Positions 1-9,925 are shown, counted from the first letter of the stretch. The stretch: DNA of 64,000 bases from Helicobacter_B zhangjianzhongii (GCF_030249855.1 NZ_JANURN010000005.1:111536-175535); one strand, 5' to 3'. Notes: generated by a model from the sequence alone, not told the origin. Numbers and translations: made by a program.

Positions 1-2
1 CT

Positions 3-179
3 GCTCATCGGCTGGATTCTAGTGTGTTTGGTGGGTATATTGAAGTGGGGGTTGCTTTATTTAAGTTTTTCCCTGTGAATGCAGACTTGCTCTATCGCGC
101 TAGCTTCTATCCCGTCAATAATCCCCTTGCTATGGCAGAGATGACACACGGGATCCATATTGTGTTTGGGTTTTTCTAG
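3..179 (+). CDS. C-terminal end of a probable outer-membrane protein (partial)
   Basis: An open frame enters from the left edge and ends in a TAG at 177-179, giving 58 residues. The tail alternates polar and hydrophobic residues and ends HIVFGFF. A terminal aromatic residue is typical of Gram-negative outer-membrane beta-barrels recognised by the BAM machinery, so this is inferred to be the last strands of a barrel protein. Its stop codon overlaps the stop codon of the convergent minus-strand gene by two bases. The family cannot be named from this fragment. Confidence 0.55.
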   Translation, partial: AHRLDSSVFGGYIEVGVALFKFFPVNADLLYRASFYPVNNPLAMAEMTHGIHIVFGFF

Positions 180-1829
180 CGCACGCGGTAGATATATACT
201 CCAAGTGGTGCGTGAAAGATATTGTTTGCTAGATGTTTGGCATATTGTGGTGCGTGGGTGATTAGGGCATATTTGGCAAGAGTTTTTGGGCTAATATCAT
301 AGAATCCAGCATAGCTAGAAGCAAATATTTCCTCATAATCTGCGCGAAGTTTGGCGAGATATTGCGGCGTGATGTGGGCTTGCGTGTAGGAGTCTAAATA
401 GAGTAGGTCGCCACTTTTTGGCGTTTGGAGAGTAGGGGAGTTAAAGATGCTGTATGGAGAAGAGAGGTCGATATGAGGCGTGGTAGTGGGCGGTAGATTG
501 GTCGCTAGGTCAAAATCTCTGCCGCCAAAATATCGCACAAACCACCCTAAGTATCCGTAAAACACTTTGCCAAGCGGATCTTGATTCTGTCCTAGCATAA
601 AGATTTTGGTGCTAGGATTTGTGTGCGTGTAGTTTGCTAGAAATTGTGCGGCTTGCAGATAATGTGGTGGCAGAATCTTAATGCTTGTGTAGTGCGAGAG
701 CGCGCTTGGGATATTGATTAGAGCGTGTATTAGGCACACTACTACAAAGAGCTTGCGCAAATGCTTATAGTAAAGTTTTGTATAAAATGCCACAGGCAAA
801 CACGCCATAACATAGCAAGGGAAAAAGTAATAAGGCGTGAAAATCATCAGCACAAAATAGCTAGCCCCATAGGCTAGGGCAGCGATAAGCAAGGAGTCAT
901 AAAAGGCATAGTGAGAATTTAGAGCTGTTTTGTCATCACTTTTTATGGCTTGGGATACTTTGTAGATACGCACGATCAGCACCGCTGGAGCAAAGAGAAA
1001 CAAAAACGGGTGATAAAGCAGGGCATTTATCATATCTTTTGCTACTTGCATATCTTTTAGCCCAAAGTTAGCATAGGATTTTTGGATATGTGGCACCACA
1101 AGCCACAGGTATAATCCCATAAATACACACGCCACAAGCAATAGCACAAGCCCCACGATGATAATAGGCATATCAGCGCGATTTTTTGGCACACCGCTTG
1201 TATATCCATAGAAATATCTAAGCCCAAGAAGCAGAGCCAAACTCCCACAGATAAACACACAATCTGGCTCTTTGTAAAACATACTCACCCCACCACACAC
1301 GATACATACCACCGCCCACAATGCCACACGCTTTTGCTCGTAAGCTAGGAAAAATAGCCCCAAAATATACCCACTAAGCCACACGACTTGCACTCTCTCT
1401 GGAAAGCAAACCCCCATAAACACAATCACAAAGCCAAGGTTAATAAAGCATATAAGCAACGCTAGCATACTATATGAGAGCGGCACGATTTGTATAAGCA
1501 GGTAAAACATCACGCAAGCAAGCAGGGTAAATAGCATAACATTTGCGAAAAAGTAGATTCTAGGGGCTGCAAGAATATCGCTTGTGGGAAATAAATACAT
1601 TAAGAGATTGAGATCCATAAAGGCTAGTGGGTAGAATCTACCTTTGTCAAAGTGATCGACCCCCCAATAAATGGGCTTAGATTCTATGATATTGAAAAAA
1701 ATCAGCGCATCATCAAGATTGAAAGACACGCTTGGGCGATAATATATAAGCCCCCCCCCCTATAAGAATTATTGCTAGTAAGCTAATTGTGATTATTTTG
1801 TTTGAGTGTATATTGTGTAGAGTAGTCAT
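176..1829 (-). CDS. Phase-variable polytopic membrane protein, GT-C glycosyltransferase-like (OFF as written)
   Basis: The long frame holds about ten hydrophobic segments followed by a soluble C-terminal part of about 150 residues. An acidic pair (LDDA) lies just after the first membrane segment, as in GT-C glycosyltransferases; that family call is an inference. The frame 176-1729 opens with a GTG that has no ribosome site. The likely start is ATG at 1829, preceded by AGGA, with first residues MTTLHNIHSNK and a membrane segment that runs through the G tract. With the 10 G present (1751-1760 on the plus strand) this start meets a stop soon after the tract. With 9 or 12 G it joins the long frame to give about 550 residues. 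The gene therefore looks switched OFF by slipped-strand mispairing. Confidence 0.7.
1751..1760. repeat. Poly-C10 (poly-G10 on coding strand) contingency tract
   Basis: Ten C on the plus strand lie about 70 bases inside the minus-strand membrane-protein gene. The bases between the tract and the downstream frame total a multiple of three, so only tract lengths divisible by three keep the ATG at 1829 in frame. The tract is followed on the plus strand by TATAAGAA, the same eight bases that follow the C9 tract at 9985-9993. Confidence 0.85.
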
Positions 1830-1971
1830 ATTTTTCCTAAATTTTGGGCTTGTGAAAGTGCCGATGATACCATATCTTGCGTGAAAGTGCATTCTAGGAA
1901 AATAGCAAGGCTAAAGATTTGGAGCTAGAATCCACTTTTATAAAAGCTATTTTCTGCTAATCATTTTCACC

Positions 1972-2682
1972 CTATTGTTTCTTTTGTCTATTTTCTTTCC
2001 CTAGAATCCATAAAAAATGATCTAAATCTCGTGTCTTTTCATTTTCAAGCCCATAGAACTCAGCAAATCTATCAATGGCTTGGAGAAAAGTATCGTAGTT
2101 TTCAAGTTTTCTAAGCTTTGTATCAATAAGCTTTTTTTCAAAAAAATTTGTGCCTACTAGCTCACTAGGTATATCCGCAAACTTATTGCTTGTATCACTT
2201 TTGCCATTATTAAACAACACCAACACTTCACGCACAAAGCTATCATAGATTCTAAAGGCGTTTTGATTGTGGTGGAAGCAGTATTTTGTCGCAAAGGAGT
2301 AAAAGACTTTTTTCTTACTATCTTTTCTTTCACATTCTGCGATTTGCTCAATAATACCCTTTAATTCATCATAATTTTTTGGGTTAGCATTGCGTATTTT
2401 TTGGTGGATTTTACTCTCTACTTCAAGTTCGGCAATGTGTTTAGCAACTTCATAAATACCAAATTTTGCAAGATTAGTGCTATAAAAGCTATCTAGCACA
2501 GAAACCTTTAGTAGCACAATTTGCTCTAAATTTTCTCGCCCCAATTTAGCAAAAACTCCATTTTCACTAAAAATATTTTCAATCACCTTTTCTTGCTCTC
2601 GGTAGCTTTCATACTTATCACTATCGTATATCCCTAAAACCCTGTCATAAAATTTTTTCATCTTTTCTTTATGCCCACTCAT
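1972..2682 (-). CDS. Uncharacterised protein, 236 residues
   Basis: I do not recognise this protein. It is soluble, rich in charged residues and has no signal peptide or membrane segment. The most distinctive stretch is FATKYCFHHN followed by AFRIYDSFV in the second half; a similar aromatic, His and IYDS pattern occurs in uncharacterised proteins that I cannot tie to a function. It starts three bases after the stop of the ABC-F gene, so the two are probably cotranscribed. Its base use is more A/T-rich than that of its neighbours by eye, which may mark acquired DNA. Confidence 0.6.
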   Translation of the reverse strand: MSGHKEKMKKFYDRVLGIYDSDKYESYREQEKVIENIFSENGVFAKLGRENLEQIVLLKVSVLDSFYSTNLAKFGIYEVAKHIAELEVESKIHQKIRNANPKNYDELKGIIEQIAECERKDSKKKVFYSFATKYCFHHNQNAFRIYDSFVREVLVLFNNGKSDTSNKFADIPSELVGTNFFEKKLIDTKLRKLENYDTFLQAIDRFAEFYGLENEKTRDLDHFLWILGKENRQKKQ

Positions 2683-2685
2683 CTA

Positions 2686-4296
2686 TCATTCCCCTTTAGA
2701 TTCTAAATACTCCTCATAACTGCCGCGGAAGTCTATGATTTCTGCACCATTCCCGCTAGAATCCACTTTTAGCTCAATGATTCTATTTGCATAAGCATCA
2801 ATGAGCTCCCTATCGTGGCTGACGCAAATCACATTCCCGCTAAATTTATACAACGCCTCACCTAGTGCGATAATAGATTCTAAATCAAGGTGGTTTGTAG
2901 GCTCATCAAGCACCAAGAAATTCCCCCCTTCTAGCATAAGTTTGCTAAGCACCATTCTGTGCTTTTCCCCACCGCTTAGGGCGTTTATGGGCTTTTCTTG
3001 CTCTTCACCGCTAAAGAGCATTCGCCCAAGCGCATTGCGTATTTCCCCACTCTCTTTTTTCTTATCAAAGCCCCTTAGCCATTCATACAGGCTCTCTTCT
3101 CCGCTTATCTCTTCGCTCACATTTTGTGGGAAGTAGCCTCTTTGCGTGGTCGCCCCCCATTTGACTAGCCCAGAATCCGCAGCTAACTCTTCTACTAGAA
3201 TCTTACATAAAGTGCTTTTGCCCACGCCATTTGCACCGATGATAGCGATTTTATCCCCGGGCAAAATTTTCAAACTCACATTGTTTAGCACACATAAATC
3301 CCCATAGCTTTTTGAGATATTCTCACACTCTAGGGCTTCGTTGCCAATGGGGCGATTGGGCTTAAACACAATGCTAGGATCTCGCCTAGAGCTAACGGCT
3401 AGAGATTCAATATTAAGCTTTTCAAGCTGCTTTTGGCGGCTTGTGGCTTGACGGGCTTTACTCGCATTAGCAGAAAAACGCGCGATAAAGGATTCTAGCT
3501 CCTCTTTTTCTTTAAGCTTTTTGTTTCGCTCCATTTCTTGCTGCTTGGCAATAAGCGTTGAGGCAATATACCAATCATCATAATTCCCGCTAAACTCCCG
3601 CACAGAGCCAAAATCCATATCCAAAATATGCGTGCAGACGCTGTTTAAAAAATGTCTATCGTGGCTAATGACTACAAGTGTGCCTTGATGGCGTTTGAGA
3701 TTATCTTCAAGCCACGCGATAGAGTGTAAGTCAAGGTTGTTTGTGGGCTCATCTAGGAGCAAAATATCAGGCTTTGGGAATAGCACTTGAGCAAGCAAAA
3801 TCTTAAACTTATCCCCACCGGTTAGGGTTTTCATCAATTCATTATGACTACTAGATTCAAAGCCCAAATCTTCTAGTATTTTTTCAATCACCACTTCGCA
3901 TTCATACATTGGATCTTCTTCAGCACAAATCATCTCTAGCTCACCTAGCTCGGCATTGACCTTATCATCGCTCAAATCGCCATTTTCATAGAGATATTCC
4001 TTGCGTTTTATGGCGTCATATAATCGCTTATTGCCTAGCAGCACCGCATCTTTTAGACTAAGCTCTTCAAAAGCATATTGATCCTGCCCTAAAACGCCCA
4101 TTTTTAAGCCCTTTTCTATGGTAACTTCTCCGTTGCTTGCTTCATACTCTCCGCTTAGGATTTTTAAAAATGTCGATTTCCCCGCACCATTTGCCCCGAT
4201 AAGCCCATAGCGTTTGCCAGAATCTAGCTTAATATTGACATTTTCAAAGAGCTTTTTTGTCGCGTAACGCATTGAAAGATTGATTGTTTGTAGCAT
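2686..4296 (-). CDS. ABC-F family ATPase (YbiT-like)
   Basis: Two ABC ATPase domains lie in tandem with no membrane part, as in ABC-F proteins that act on the ribosome. Walker A motifs are GANGAGKST near residue 38 and GANGVGKST near residue 350. Signature motifs are LTGGDKF and LSGGEKH, and each Walker B ends LLLDEPTNNLD or LVLDEPTNHLD. A charged linker of about 80 residues (KKLKEKEELESF) joins the domains, as expected for the P-site tRNA interaction motif. The start MLQTINLSM at 4296 is preceded by AAGGA; an upstream in-frame start at 4350 has no such site. The protein is about 536 residues, normal for the family. The exact role (translation factor or antibiotic protection) cannot be told from sequence. 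Confidence 0.9.
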   Translation of the reverse strand: MLQTINLSMRYATKKLFENVNIKLDSGKRYGLIGANGAGKSTFLKILSGEYEASNGEVTIEKGLKMGVLGQDQYAFEELSLKDAVLLGNKRLYDAIKRKEYLYENGDLSDDKVNAELGELEMICAEEDPMYECEVVIEKILEDLGFESSSHNELMKTLTGGDKFKILLAQVLFPKPDILLLDEPTNNLDLHSIAWLEDNLKRHQGTLVVISHDRHFLNSVCTHILDMDFGSVREFSGNYDDWYIASTLIAKQQEMERNKKLKEKEELESFIARFSANASKARQATSRQKQLEKLNIESLAVSSRRDPSIVFKPNRPIGNEALECENISKSYGDLCVLNNVSLKILPGDKIAIIGANGVGKSTLCKILVEELAADSGLVKWGATTQRGYFPQNVSEEISGEESLYEWLRGFDKKKESGEIRNALGRMLFSGEEQEKPINALSGGEKHRMVLSKLMLEGGNFLVLDEPTNHLDLESIIALGEALYKFSGNVICVSHDRELIDAYANRIIELKVDSSGNGAEIIDFRGSYEEYLESKGE

Positions 4297-4437
4297 TGTG
4301 TGTCCTTGCAGATAAACTTGTGAAGTAAAGGCGTGATTGTAGCATATCAATGCAGATTCTCGCTATCGCAATGCTTAGTTGTTTTATCATTTTGGTATAT
4401 TTTTAGGATTTTACATTGACTTTTTTTATTAAGATAT

Positions 4438-4443
4438 TATAAT
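4438..4443 (+). promoter_or_regulatory. Predicted -10 box (TATAAT) of ccoG
   Basis: TATAAT lies in an A/T-rich stretch with TTGAC about 20 bases upstream, roughly 115 bases before the ccoG start. Between it and the gene are three near-identical copies of TTTGGCTGT or CGGCTGT (about 4475-4510). Their meaning is unknown. Confidence 0.5.
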
Positions 4444-4559
4444 TTTTGGGAATCAAGGCTATCCATATCTCGCTCGGCTGTCATTTGGCTGTTTGGCTGT
4501 CATTATGGCTACATTAGCCTTGGTTATCGTGATTTGGGAAGTTTTGTCAAGGAGAGATA

Positions 4560-5969
4560 ATGCAAACTACTGATTCTGTGCAAAATCCTACGCATAAGCG
4601 TGGGTTACCCTATCGTTTTAGGCGATATGCGATTTATGTCTGTGTGGCGATCATCGCTTTGTCATTGCCATTTATCCAAATCAATGGCAATCAAATCTTT
4701 TTGCTCTCATTTGATCATAAAGAGCTGCATTTGCTAGGAGTTGTCTTTAGTGTCCAAGAGCTGTATCTAATGCCATTTTTATTGATAATGCTCTTTGTGG
4801 GGATATTTTTTATGACGACATTAGGGGGGCGCGTGTGGTGCGGCTGGGGCTGTCCGCAGACGATGTTCCGTGTGATTTATCGCGATGGGATTGAGACAAA
4901 GCTACTAGGCTTACGCAAGCGCATTGACAACAAGCAAAAAAAGCCCGATTTCACGCTCTTTAGCACAAAGCTTAAGAAGCTTTTGGCTATGGCTATATTT
5001 GCTGTGATAGCACTGCTTGCAGCGGCGAATTTCTTGTGGTTTTTCGTGCCGCCGAGTGATTTTTTTGCCTATGTGAGTGATCCACTAAATCACAAAATCT
5101 TGTTAGGATTCTGGCTGGGGATCGCGCTATTTTTGCTCTTTGATGTAACGCTTTTGGCGGAGAATTTTTGTGTTTATGTGTGTCCGTATGCACGCGTGCA
5201 AAGTGTGCTTTATGATAATGACACGATTATAGCGATCTACGATCCCAAGCGCGGTGGGGCTGTGTATGCGCCAGATGGGAGCAAAAACCCCTTAGCACCT
5301 AAGAAGCAAAATGTTGCCAATGAATGCACAAACTGCGTGGCTTGCGTGAAAGTATGCCCAACGCACATAGACATTAGAAAAGGTATGCAGCTAGAGTGTA
5401 TCAACTGCCTTGAATGTGTCGATGCCTGCACCTCTGTAATGGCGCATTACAATCGCCCTTCGCTTGTGCAATGGAGCTCGCCAAATGCGGTAAGCTCGCA
5501 ATCAAAGGTGCGATATGTGAGGGCAAAAACGATCGGCTATGTGGCGGTGCTGGCGGTCATTTTCTCTATCTTGCTTGTTGTAGGAAGTGGCAAGGAGAGT
5601 ATGCTGCTAAATATCGATAGAAATACCCAAGCCTACTCCATACGCAAGAGCGGTGCGGTGGATAATGACTATACATTTTTGGTGCAAAATACCGACTCTA
5701 AGGCACATAGCTTTACTTTTGAGATTCTAGGCGATGATGGCTTGCAGATCATCTCGCCGCGTGAGCCAGTGGTAGTCAAAGAGGGCAATAAGCGCAAGCT
5801 TGTCGTAACGATTAGGGCGCAAAACCCGCTGGATTCTGCATTGGAGGACAAGGACTTGCTGCAAAATATCAAGATACGCGCCTATGCGGTTGATGATGAG
5901 AGTATCCAAGTAGAGCGCAAGACATTTTTTGTTTATCCATCGGCAAAAGAATTGCGCAAGGAGCGATGA
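4560..5969 (+). CDS. ccoG: Cytochrome cbb3 oxidase accessory protein CcoG (RdxA/FixG family)
   Basis: This is a membrane-bound iron-sulfur protein needed for copper handling during assembly of cbb3-type cytochrome oxidase. The sequence shows a first membrane helix at about residues 24-42, the family motif WCGWGCPQ near residue 100, further helices, and two 4Fe-4S motifs (CTNCVACVKVCP and CINCLECVDAC) near residues 255-295. An Ig-like C-terminal periplasmic domain follows a final helix near residue 330. An AAGGAG site sits eight bases before the ATG. Length 469 is normal. It stands alone between promoters, away from the ccoNOPQ genes. Confidence 0.95.
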   Translation: MQTTDSVQNPTHKRGLPYRFRRYAIYVCVAIIALSLPFIQINGNQIFLLSFDHKELHLLGVVFSVQELYLMPFLLIMLFVGIFFMTTLGGRVWCGWGCPQTMFRVIYRDGIETKLLGLRKRIDNKQKKPDFTLFSTKLKKLLAMAIFAVIALLAAANFLWFFVPPSDFFAYVSDPLNHKILLGFWLGIALFLLFDVTLLAENFCVYVCPYARVQSVLYDNDTIIAIYDPKRGGAVYAPDGSKNPLAPKKQNVANECTNCVACVKVCPTHIDIRKGMQLECINCLECVDACTSVMAHYNRPSLVQWSSPNAVSSQSKVRYVRAKTIGYVAVLAVIFSILLVVGSGKESMLLNIDRNTQAYSIRKSGAVDNDYTFLVQNTDSKAHSFTFEILGDDGLQIISPREPVVVKEGNKRKLVVTIRAQNPLDSALEDKDLLQNIKIRAYAVDDESIQVERKTFFVYPSAKELRKER

Positions 5970-6129
5970 TCGCTCCTGTCTCTAGAATCCACTTTTGCTT
6001 GTGGATCACTTTTTGAAGAAGCTGCACCTGCACCTTGCTTACAGCTTGATTCGTGTTAGCATACTTCACTATGGGATTTTTAAGAAAAATTAGCTAGAAT
6101 GCGCCACACTAAATGCAAATAGAGGTTGT
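5970..6129. other. Gap between ccoG and rnpM with repeat copy and promoter
   Basis: The gap contains one copy of the dispersed repeat core (CTAGAATCCACTTTT at about 5983) and a possible -10 box TAGAAT near 6095, about 35 bases before the next gene. Confidence 0.5.
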
Positions 6130-6399
6130 ATGTCTAGCACATCTTGCTATAAGCCTACTCGTATGTGCGTGGTCTGTCGCTCTCGCTTAGCTCAGAGTGT
6201 TTTGCTTCGATTTTGTGTGCGCGATGGGCTTGTGGCTAGCGGCTTTACATACGCGACTAGGTGTGGTAGGAGTTTTTATGTGTGTAGGTCTTGTGCGGTA
6301 TGTGAAAAGCGAGTGCTAAAAGCCCTTAGCCGATTTAGTGCGATCAAAGATACACCCCAAAGCTTACAAATAATCCAGGAGATGGCAAAGTATGAGTGA
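6130..6399 (+). CDS. rnpM: YlxR/RnpM family RNA-binding protein
   Basis: The 89-residue protein has the YlxR (DUF448) signature RMCVVCR near the start and a basic, cysteine-rich body. YlxR proteins are small RNA binders; in Bacillus the member RnpM binds the RNase P RNA. As in many bacteria the gene lies directly before infB, and its end overlaps the infB start by eight bases, suggesting translational coupling. It opens the nusA/infB-type translation operon here, although nusA itself is not adjacent. Confidence 0.85.
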   Translation: MSSTSCYKPTRMCVVCRSRLAQSVLLRFCVRDGLVASGFTYATRCGRSFYVCRSCAVCEKRVLKALSRFSAIKDTPQSLQIIQEMAKYE

Positions 6400-9025
6400 T
6401 AAGGTAAAGATTATAGATATTGCAGCAGATATTGCAAGGACACCTAAGGAAGTCTTTGAGAAGGCTAAGGAGCTTGGGCTTGATGTCAAAAACACGACTA
6501 GCTCAGTCGATGTGAAAACCGCAGAGATTCTTGCAGAGTTTGTTACAACAGGTGTCAATAAAATGCCCTCTCCACCCAAGCCCAAAGCAGCAAAATCTAG
6601 CACTAAAGCCACTAAAACTACAAAGACTGCTACCAAAACCACCAAGACAGATAAGCCAGCAGCCAAGAAAAGCCCCAAGCCCAAAGAATCTCCCGATACG
6701 CCTAATGATGTCAAAGAAATCAAATCATCTAAAAAATCCCCACCTACACAAGCCACCACAGAGCAAAATGCCCCACAAGAGCCAAAGCAAGAAGTAGAGT
6801 TTAAAAAGGATTCTACCCTTGCCCAGCGCAACATTGGTATCCGCATTGTGAAAAAGACCGCTAGCCCAGCCGCCAGCCAAGATACATCAAGCAAGAAGTC
6901 TCAGACCTATGCCCCCTCTATCCAAGAGCTTATGGGGCAAGATCAAGACATAGATGAGCCAATTAGAGCTAGGAAGTCTAAAAAGTCTCCCAAAAAAGCC
7001 GCGGTAGCGCACAGGGGTAATGAGCAGAAAATCGAGCTGCTTGATAGAGACTTTGGCACGCATAGAAGCGATTATGATGAAGAGCAAGATGAAATTATGC
7101 TTTTTGATTTTAGTGAGCGTGAGATTGTCGATGAAGATAAGGAAAACCAAGAGCGTCAAGCTATCACAGATCGTGTAAAAATCCAGCGCAAAAATCCGTG
7201 GCTAAATGAGCATCGCTCCATTAGCCGATCGCGGCGTAAAAAGCCCCAAAGACAGCAGGTAGATACAAGCAAGGTAGCTCAAAGTGCGATCACAATCCCA
7301 GAAGAAATTCGCGTGTATGAGTTCGCAGAATCTGCCGGTAGACCGCTTACAGAGGTGATTAAAGTGCTTTTTGGGCTAGGACTTATGGTAACCAAAAATG
7401 ACTTTTTAGATAAAGATGCCATAGAGATCCTTGCAGAAGAGTTTCAAATCTCTATCTCTATCCAAGCTCAAGAGCAAGAAGTGCAAGAAATATTGCTTGA
7501 TGAAAAAGACTTAGCAGAGCGACCACCTGTAGTAACGATTATGGGGCATGTCGATCACGGCAAGACCTCTTTGCTTGATAGGATTCGAGAATCTCGCGTA
7601 GCTAGCGGTGAGGCAGGGGGGATCACACAGCATATCGGTGCATATATGGTGGAGAAAAATGGCAAGTTTATTAGCTTTATCGATACGCCCGGGCACGAAG
7701 CATTTAGTGAAATGCGTAGCCGTGGGGCGCAGGTTACAGATATTGCTATCATTGTGATTGCTGCAGATGATGGTGTCAAGCAGCAAACGATTGAAGCTCT
7801 AAACCACGCCAAAGCGGCGAATGTGCAAATCATCATCGCTATGAATAAAATGGACAAAGAAAGTGCCAATCCCGATAAGCTAAAATCCGAGTGCGCGGAG
7901 CTTGGCTTTGTCCCCAATGATTGGGGTGGGGAGTATGAGTTTATCCCTATTTCGGCAAAAAGCGGAGATGGCATTGATGTGCTGCTTGAGACGATTTTGC
8001 TCCACGCTGAAGTGCTAGAGCTAAAGGCTTGCCCAAAGACAAGCGCGCAAGGTGTGGTGCTAGAGGGCAGTATGCAAAAGGGCAGGGGACCTGTGGCGAC
8101 TATCATCATCAAGCAAGGCACGCTCAAAGTAGGTGATCCAATCTATGCTGGCACGGCGTATGGGCGCGTGCGATCTATGGTTGATGATATGGGCAGAGAG
8201 GTTAAAGAGCTTACACCTTCAAGTGTAGCATCTATCGCTGGGCTATCTGAAGTGCCAAGTGCTGGGAGTATGCTCTATGTGGTAGAGAGTGATAGTCAAG
8301 CAAGGGAGAAAGCCCAGAAGCTAGCTACATATCTACGGCAAAAAGAGTTAAGCAAATCCACGAAGGTCTCTTTTGATGAGCTTAGTGAAATGGTCGCACA
8401 AGGACAGCTTAAAAATATCCCGCTTATCATCAAAGCCGATACACAAGGTAGCCTTGAAGCAATCACGCAGAGCTTGCAAAAACTTAGCAATAATGAAGTG
8501 AAAGTAAGTGTTGTAGGCTCTGGGGTAGGGGGGATTAGCGAGAGTGATGTGGCTTTAGCTGCTGCTAGTGCCAATAGTATGATCCTAGGCTTTGGGCTGC
8601 GACCCACAGGGATTGTCAAAACTAAAGCTAAAGAATCTGGCGTGGAGATCAAAACTTATTCTGTGATTTATGATGTGATCGATGATGTCAAGGCTCTAAT
8701 CTCTGGGCTTATGTCCCCACTTATCCAAGAAGAAGACACAGGGCAAGCAGAAGTGCGCGATATATTTACCATTGCAAAAGTCGGCACAATCGCTGGGTGT
8801 ATGGTAACAGATGGCAAGATTTTGCGCGGAGTGAAAATCCGCCTAATCCGCGATGGCGTGGTGATCCACACAGGCAGTGTGGCAAGCTTAAAGCGGTTTA
8901 AAGATGACGCCAAAGAAGTCGCCAAGGGCTATGAATGTGGGATTATGCTAGAAAATTACAATGATGTTAGAGTGGGCGATGTGTTTGAGTCTTTTATCGA
9001 AGTGCAAAAGGCACAAACAATCTAG
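6392..9025 (+). CDS. infB: Translation initiation factor IF-2
   Basis: IF-2 places initiator fMet-tRNA on the small ribosomal subunit and hydrolyses GTP on subunit joining. The 877-residue protein has an N-terminal domain (VKIIDIAADI), then a long Lys/Pro/Ser/Thr-rich low-complexity region (about residues 50-280), a second helical domain (IPEEIRVYEFAESAGRPL) and the GTPase domain with G1 GHVDHGKTS, G3 DTPGHEAF and G4 NKMDK. Domains II to IV follow with normal family motifs. The G-domain region is unbroken. It is followed by rbfA after a 60-base gap. Confidence 0.97.
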   Translation: MSDKVKIIDIAADIARTPKEVFEKAKELGLDVKNTTSSVDVKTAEILAEFVTTGVNKMPSPPKPKAAKSSTKATKTTKTATKTTKTDKPAAKKSPKPKESPDTPNDVKEIKSSKKSPPTQATTEQNAPQEPKQEVEFKKDSTLAQRNIGIRIVKKTASPAASQDTSSKKSQTYAPSIQELMGQDQDIDEPIRARKSKKSPKKAAVAHRGNEQKIELLDRDFGTHRSDYDEEQDEIMLFDFSEREIVDEDKENQERQAITDRVKIQRKNPWLNEHRSISRSRRKKPQRQQVDTSKVAQSAITIPEEIRVYEFAESAGRPLTEVIKVLFGLGLMVTKNDFLDKDAIEILAEEFQISISIQAQEQEVQEILLDEKDLAERPPVVTIMGHVDHGKTSLLDRIRESRVASGEAGGITQHIGAYMVEKNGKFISFIDTPGHEAFSEMRSRGAQVTDIAIIVIAADDGVKQQTIEALNHAKAANVQIIIAMNKMDKESANPDKLKSECAELGFVPNDWGGEYEFIPISAKSGDGIDVLLETILLHAEVLELKACPKTSAQGVVLEGSMQKGRGPVATIIIKQGTLKVGDPIYAGTAYGRVRSMVDDMGREVKELTPSSVASIAGLSEVPSAGSMLYVVESDSQAREKAQKLATYLRQKELSKSTKVSFDELSEMVAQGQLKNIPLIIKADTQGSLEAITQSLQKLSNNEVKVSVVGSGVGGISESDVALAAASANSMILGFGLRPTGIVKTKAKESGVEIKTYSVIYDVIDDVKALISGLMSPLIQEEDTGQAEVRDIFTIAKVGTIAGCMVTDGKILRGVKIRLIRDGVVIHTGSVASLKRFKDDAKEVAKGYECGIMLENYNDVRVGDVFESFIEVQKAQTI

Positions 9026-9085
9026 CCCCAAATCAAGCCCAAAAATCAAGCAATGAAAATACAAAACTAAGGATTCTAGGAGTGT

Positions 9086-9442
9086 ATGATGTCGGTGCAT
9101 TTAGAGCGCACGCAAAGCCTGCTAAAGGAGCTTTTAATAGAGGCACTAAGCAGCTTAGAAGATAGTAGGATTAGTAGTGTAAGCATTACTGATGTGATTT
9201 GCTCTAGGGGTAAATATAACGCCCAAGTTTTTATCCATACAGATAGTGAAGATAGGGCTATGGTGCTAAAGGCATTGCGCAAGGCAAGTGGGATTTTACG
9301 CGAGTATGTGCTAAGCAATAGCGGGTGGTATAAATGCCCGAAGCTAGAGTTTGTGGTCGATGAGAGTATGGCTAGGGCGCAGAGCCTAGAGCGGATATTT
9401 CAAAGCATAGCCCAAGAGAATGAGGCGGAGAAAAAGGCGTGA
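9086..9442 (+). CDS. rbfA: Ribosome-binding factor A
   Basis: RbfA helps late maturation of the 30S subunit, near the 5' end of 16S rRNA. The protein is 118 residues with the family's N-terminal helix (RTQSLLKELLIEALSSLED), the VSITDV strand and a C-terminal RAQSLERIF helix. The start is one of two adjacent ATG codons (9086 or 9089), preceded by TAGGAG. Its end overlaps rimP by four bases. Position between infB and rimP supports the call. Confidence 0.9.
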   Translation: MMSVHLERTQSLLKELLIEALSSLEDSRISSVSITDVICSRGKYNAQVFIHTDSEDRAMVLKALRKASGILREYVLSNSGWYKCPKLEFVVDESMARAQSLERIFQSIAQENEAEKKA

Positions 9443-9921
9443 TAATGTGGGTGGATTCTATAATGGCAGAGCTAGAGGAGATTGTAGAGTCTTGCGGCTG
9501 CATACTCTATGATGTGAGCGTGCTTAGAGAAAATGAAGCACAGATTTTGCGCATAAGTATTATTAAAGATGGGGGGGTGAGTCTTGATGATTGTGAGCTT
9601 GTATCGCAATCTATCTCACCATTTCTTGATGTAAAAGATGTGATTAAAGATGCCTACACGCTAGAAGTAAGCTCGCCGGGTATTGAGCGCGTGCTGAAAA
9701 ATCCTAGGCATTTTATGCTCTCTTGTGGGGAGATGGTGCAAATTAGACTGCTTGATAAGCAGGAGATTGTGGGTGTGCTGGTGAAAGTTAGCGATAGTGG
9801 AGTTTGGCTTGATGTAGCAAAGATGGATTCTAGGGATTTGGATGGTGTAAGTGCTTTAGATTCTAATGGCTTTATCCCCTACGCTGCAATCAAACGCGCT
9901 AAAACAATATTTGAGTGGTAA
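9439..9921 (+). CDS. rimP: Ribosome maturation factor RimP
   Basis: RimP assists 30S assembly. The protein has the usual N-terminal alpha/beta domain (GCILYDVSVLRENEAQILRI), the motif YTLEVSSPGIERVL near residue 75 and a C-terminal SH3-like domain. At 160 residues it is normal. Alternative starts exist at 9445 and 9463. A G7 run at 9571-9577 lies within the frame but is shorter than the surface-gene tracts. The stop is five bases before the start of the glycan gene that follows. Confidence 0.88.
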   Translation: MIMWVDSIMAELEEIVESCGCILYDVSVLRENEAQILRISIIKDGGVSLDDCELVSQSISPFLDVKDVIKDAYTLEVSSPGIERVLKNPRHFMLSCGEMVQIRLLDKQEIVGVLVKVSDSGVWLDVAKMDSRDLDGVSALDSNGFIPYAAIKRAKTIFEW

Positions 9922-9925
9922 TGCT

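Noticed and set aside
1057..1260. Small minus-strand ORF within the membrane-protein gene
   Set aside because: It is a shadow frame of the longer gene with no independent support.
1972..2682. Abortive-infection or other defence gene
   Set aside because: The idea came only from A/T-rich composition and unknown status; no defence motif is visible and its neighbour is a housekeeping-type ATPase.
9571..9577. Phase switch in rimP (G7 run)
   Set aside because: Seven G is short compared with the 9-15 in surface genes and the gene is a housekeeping ribosome factor.
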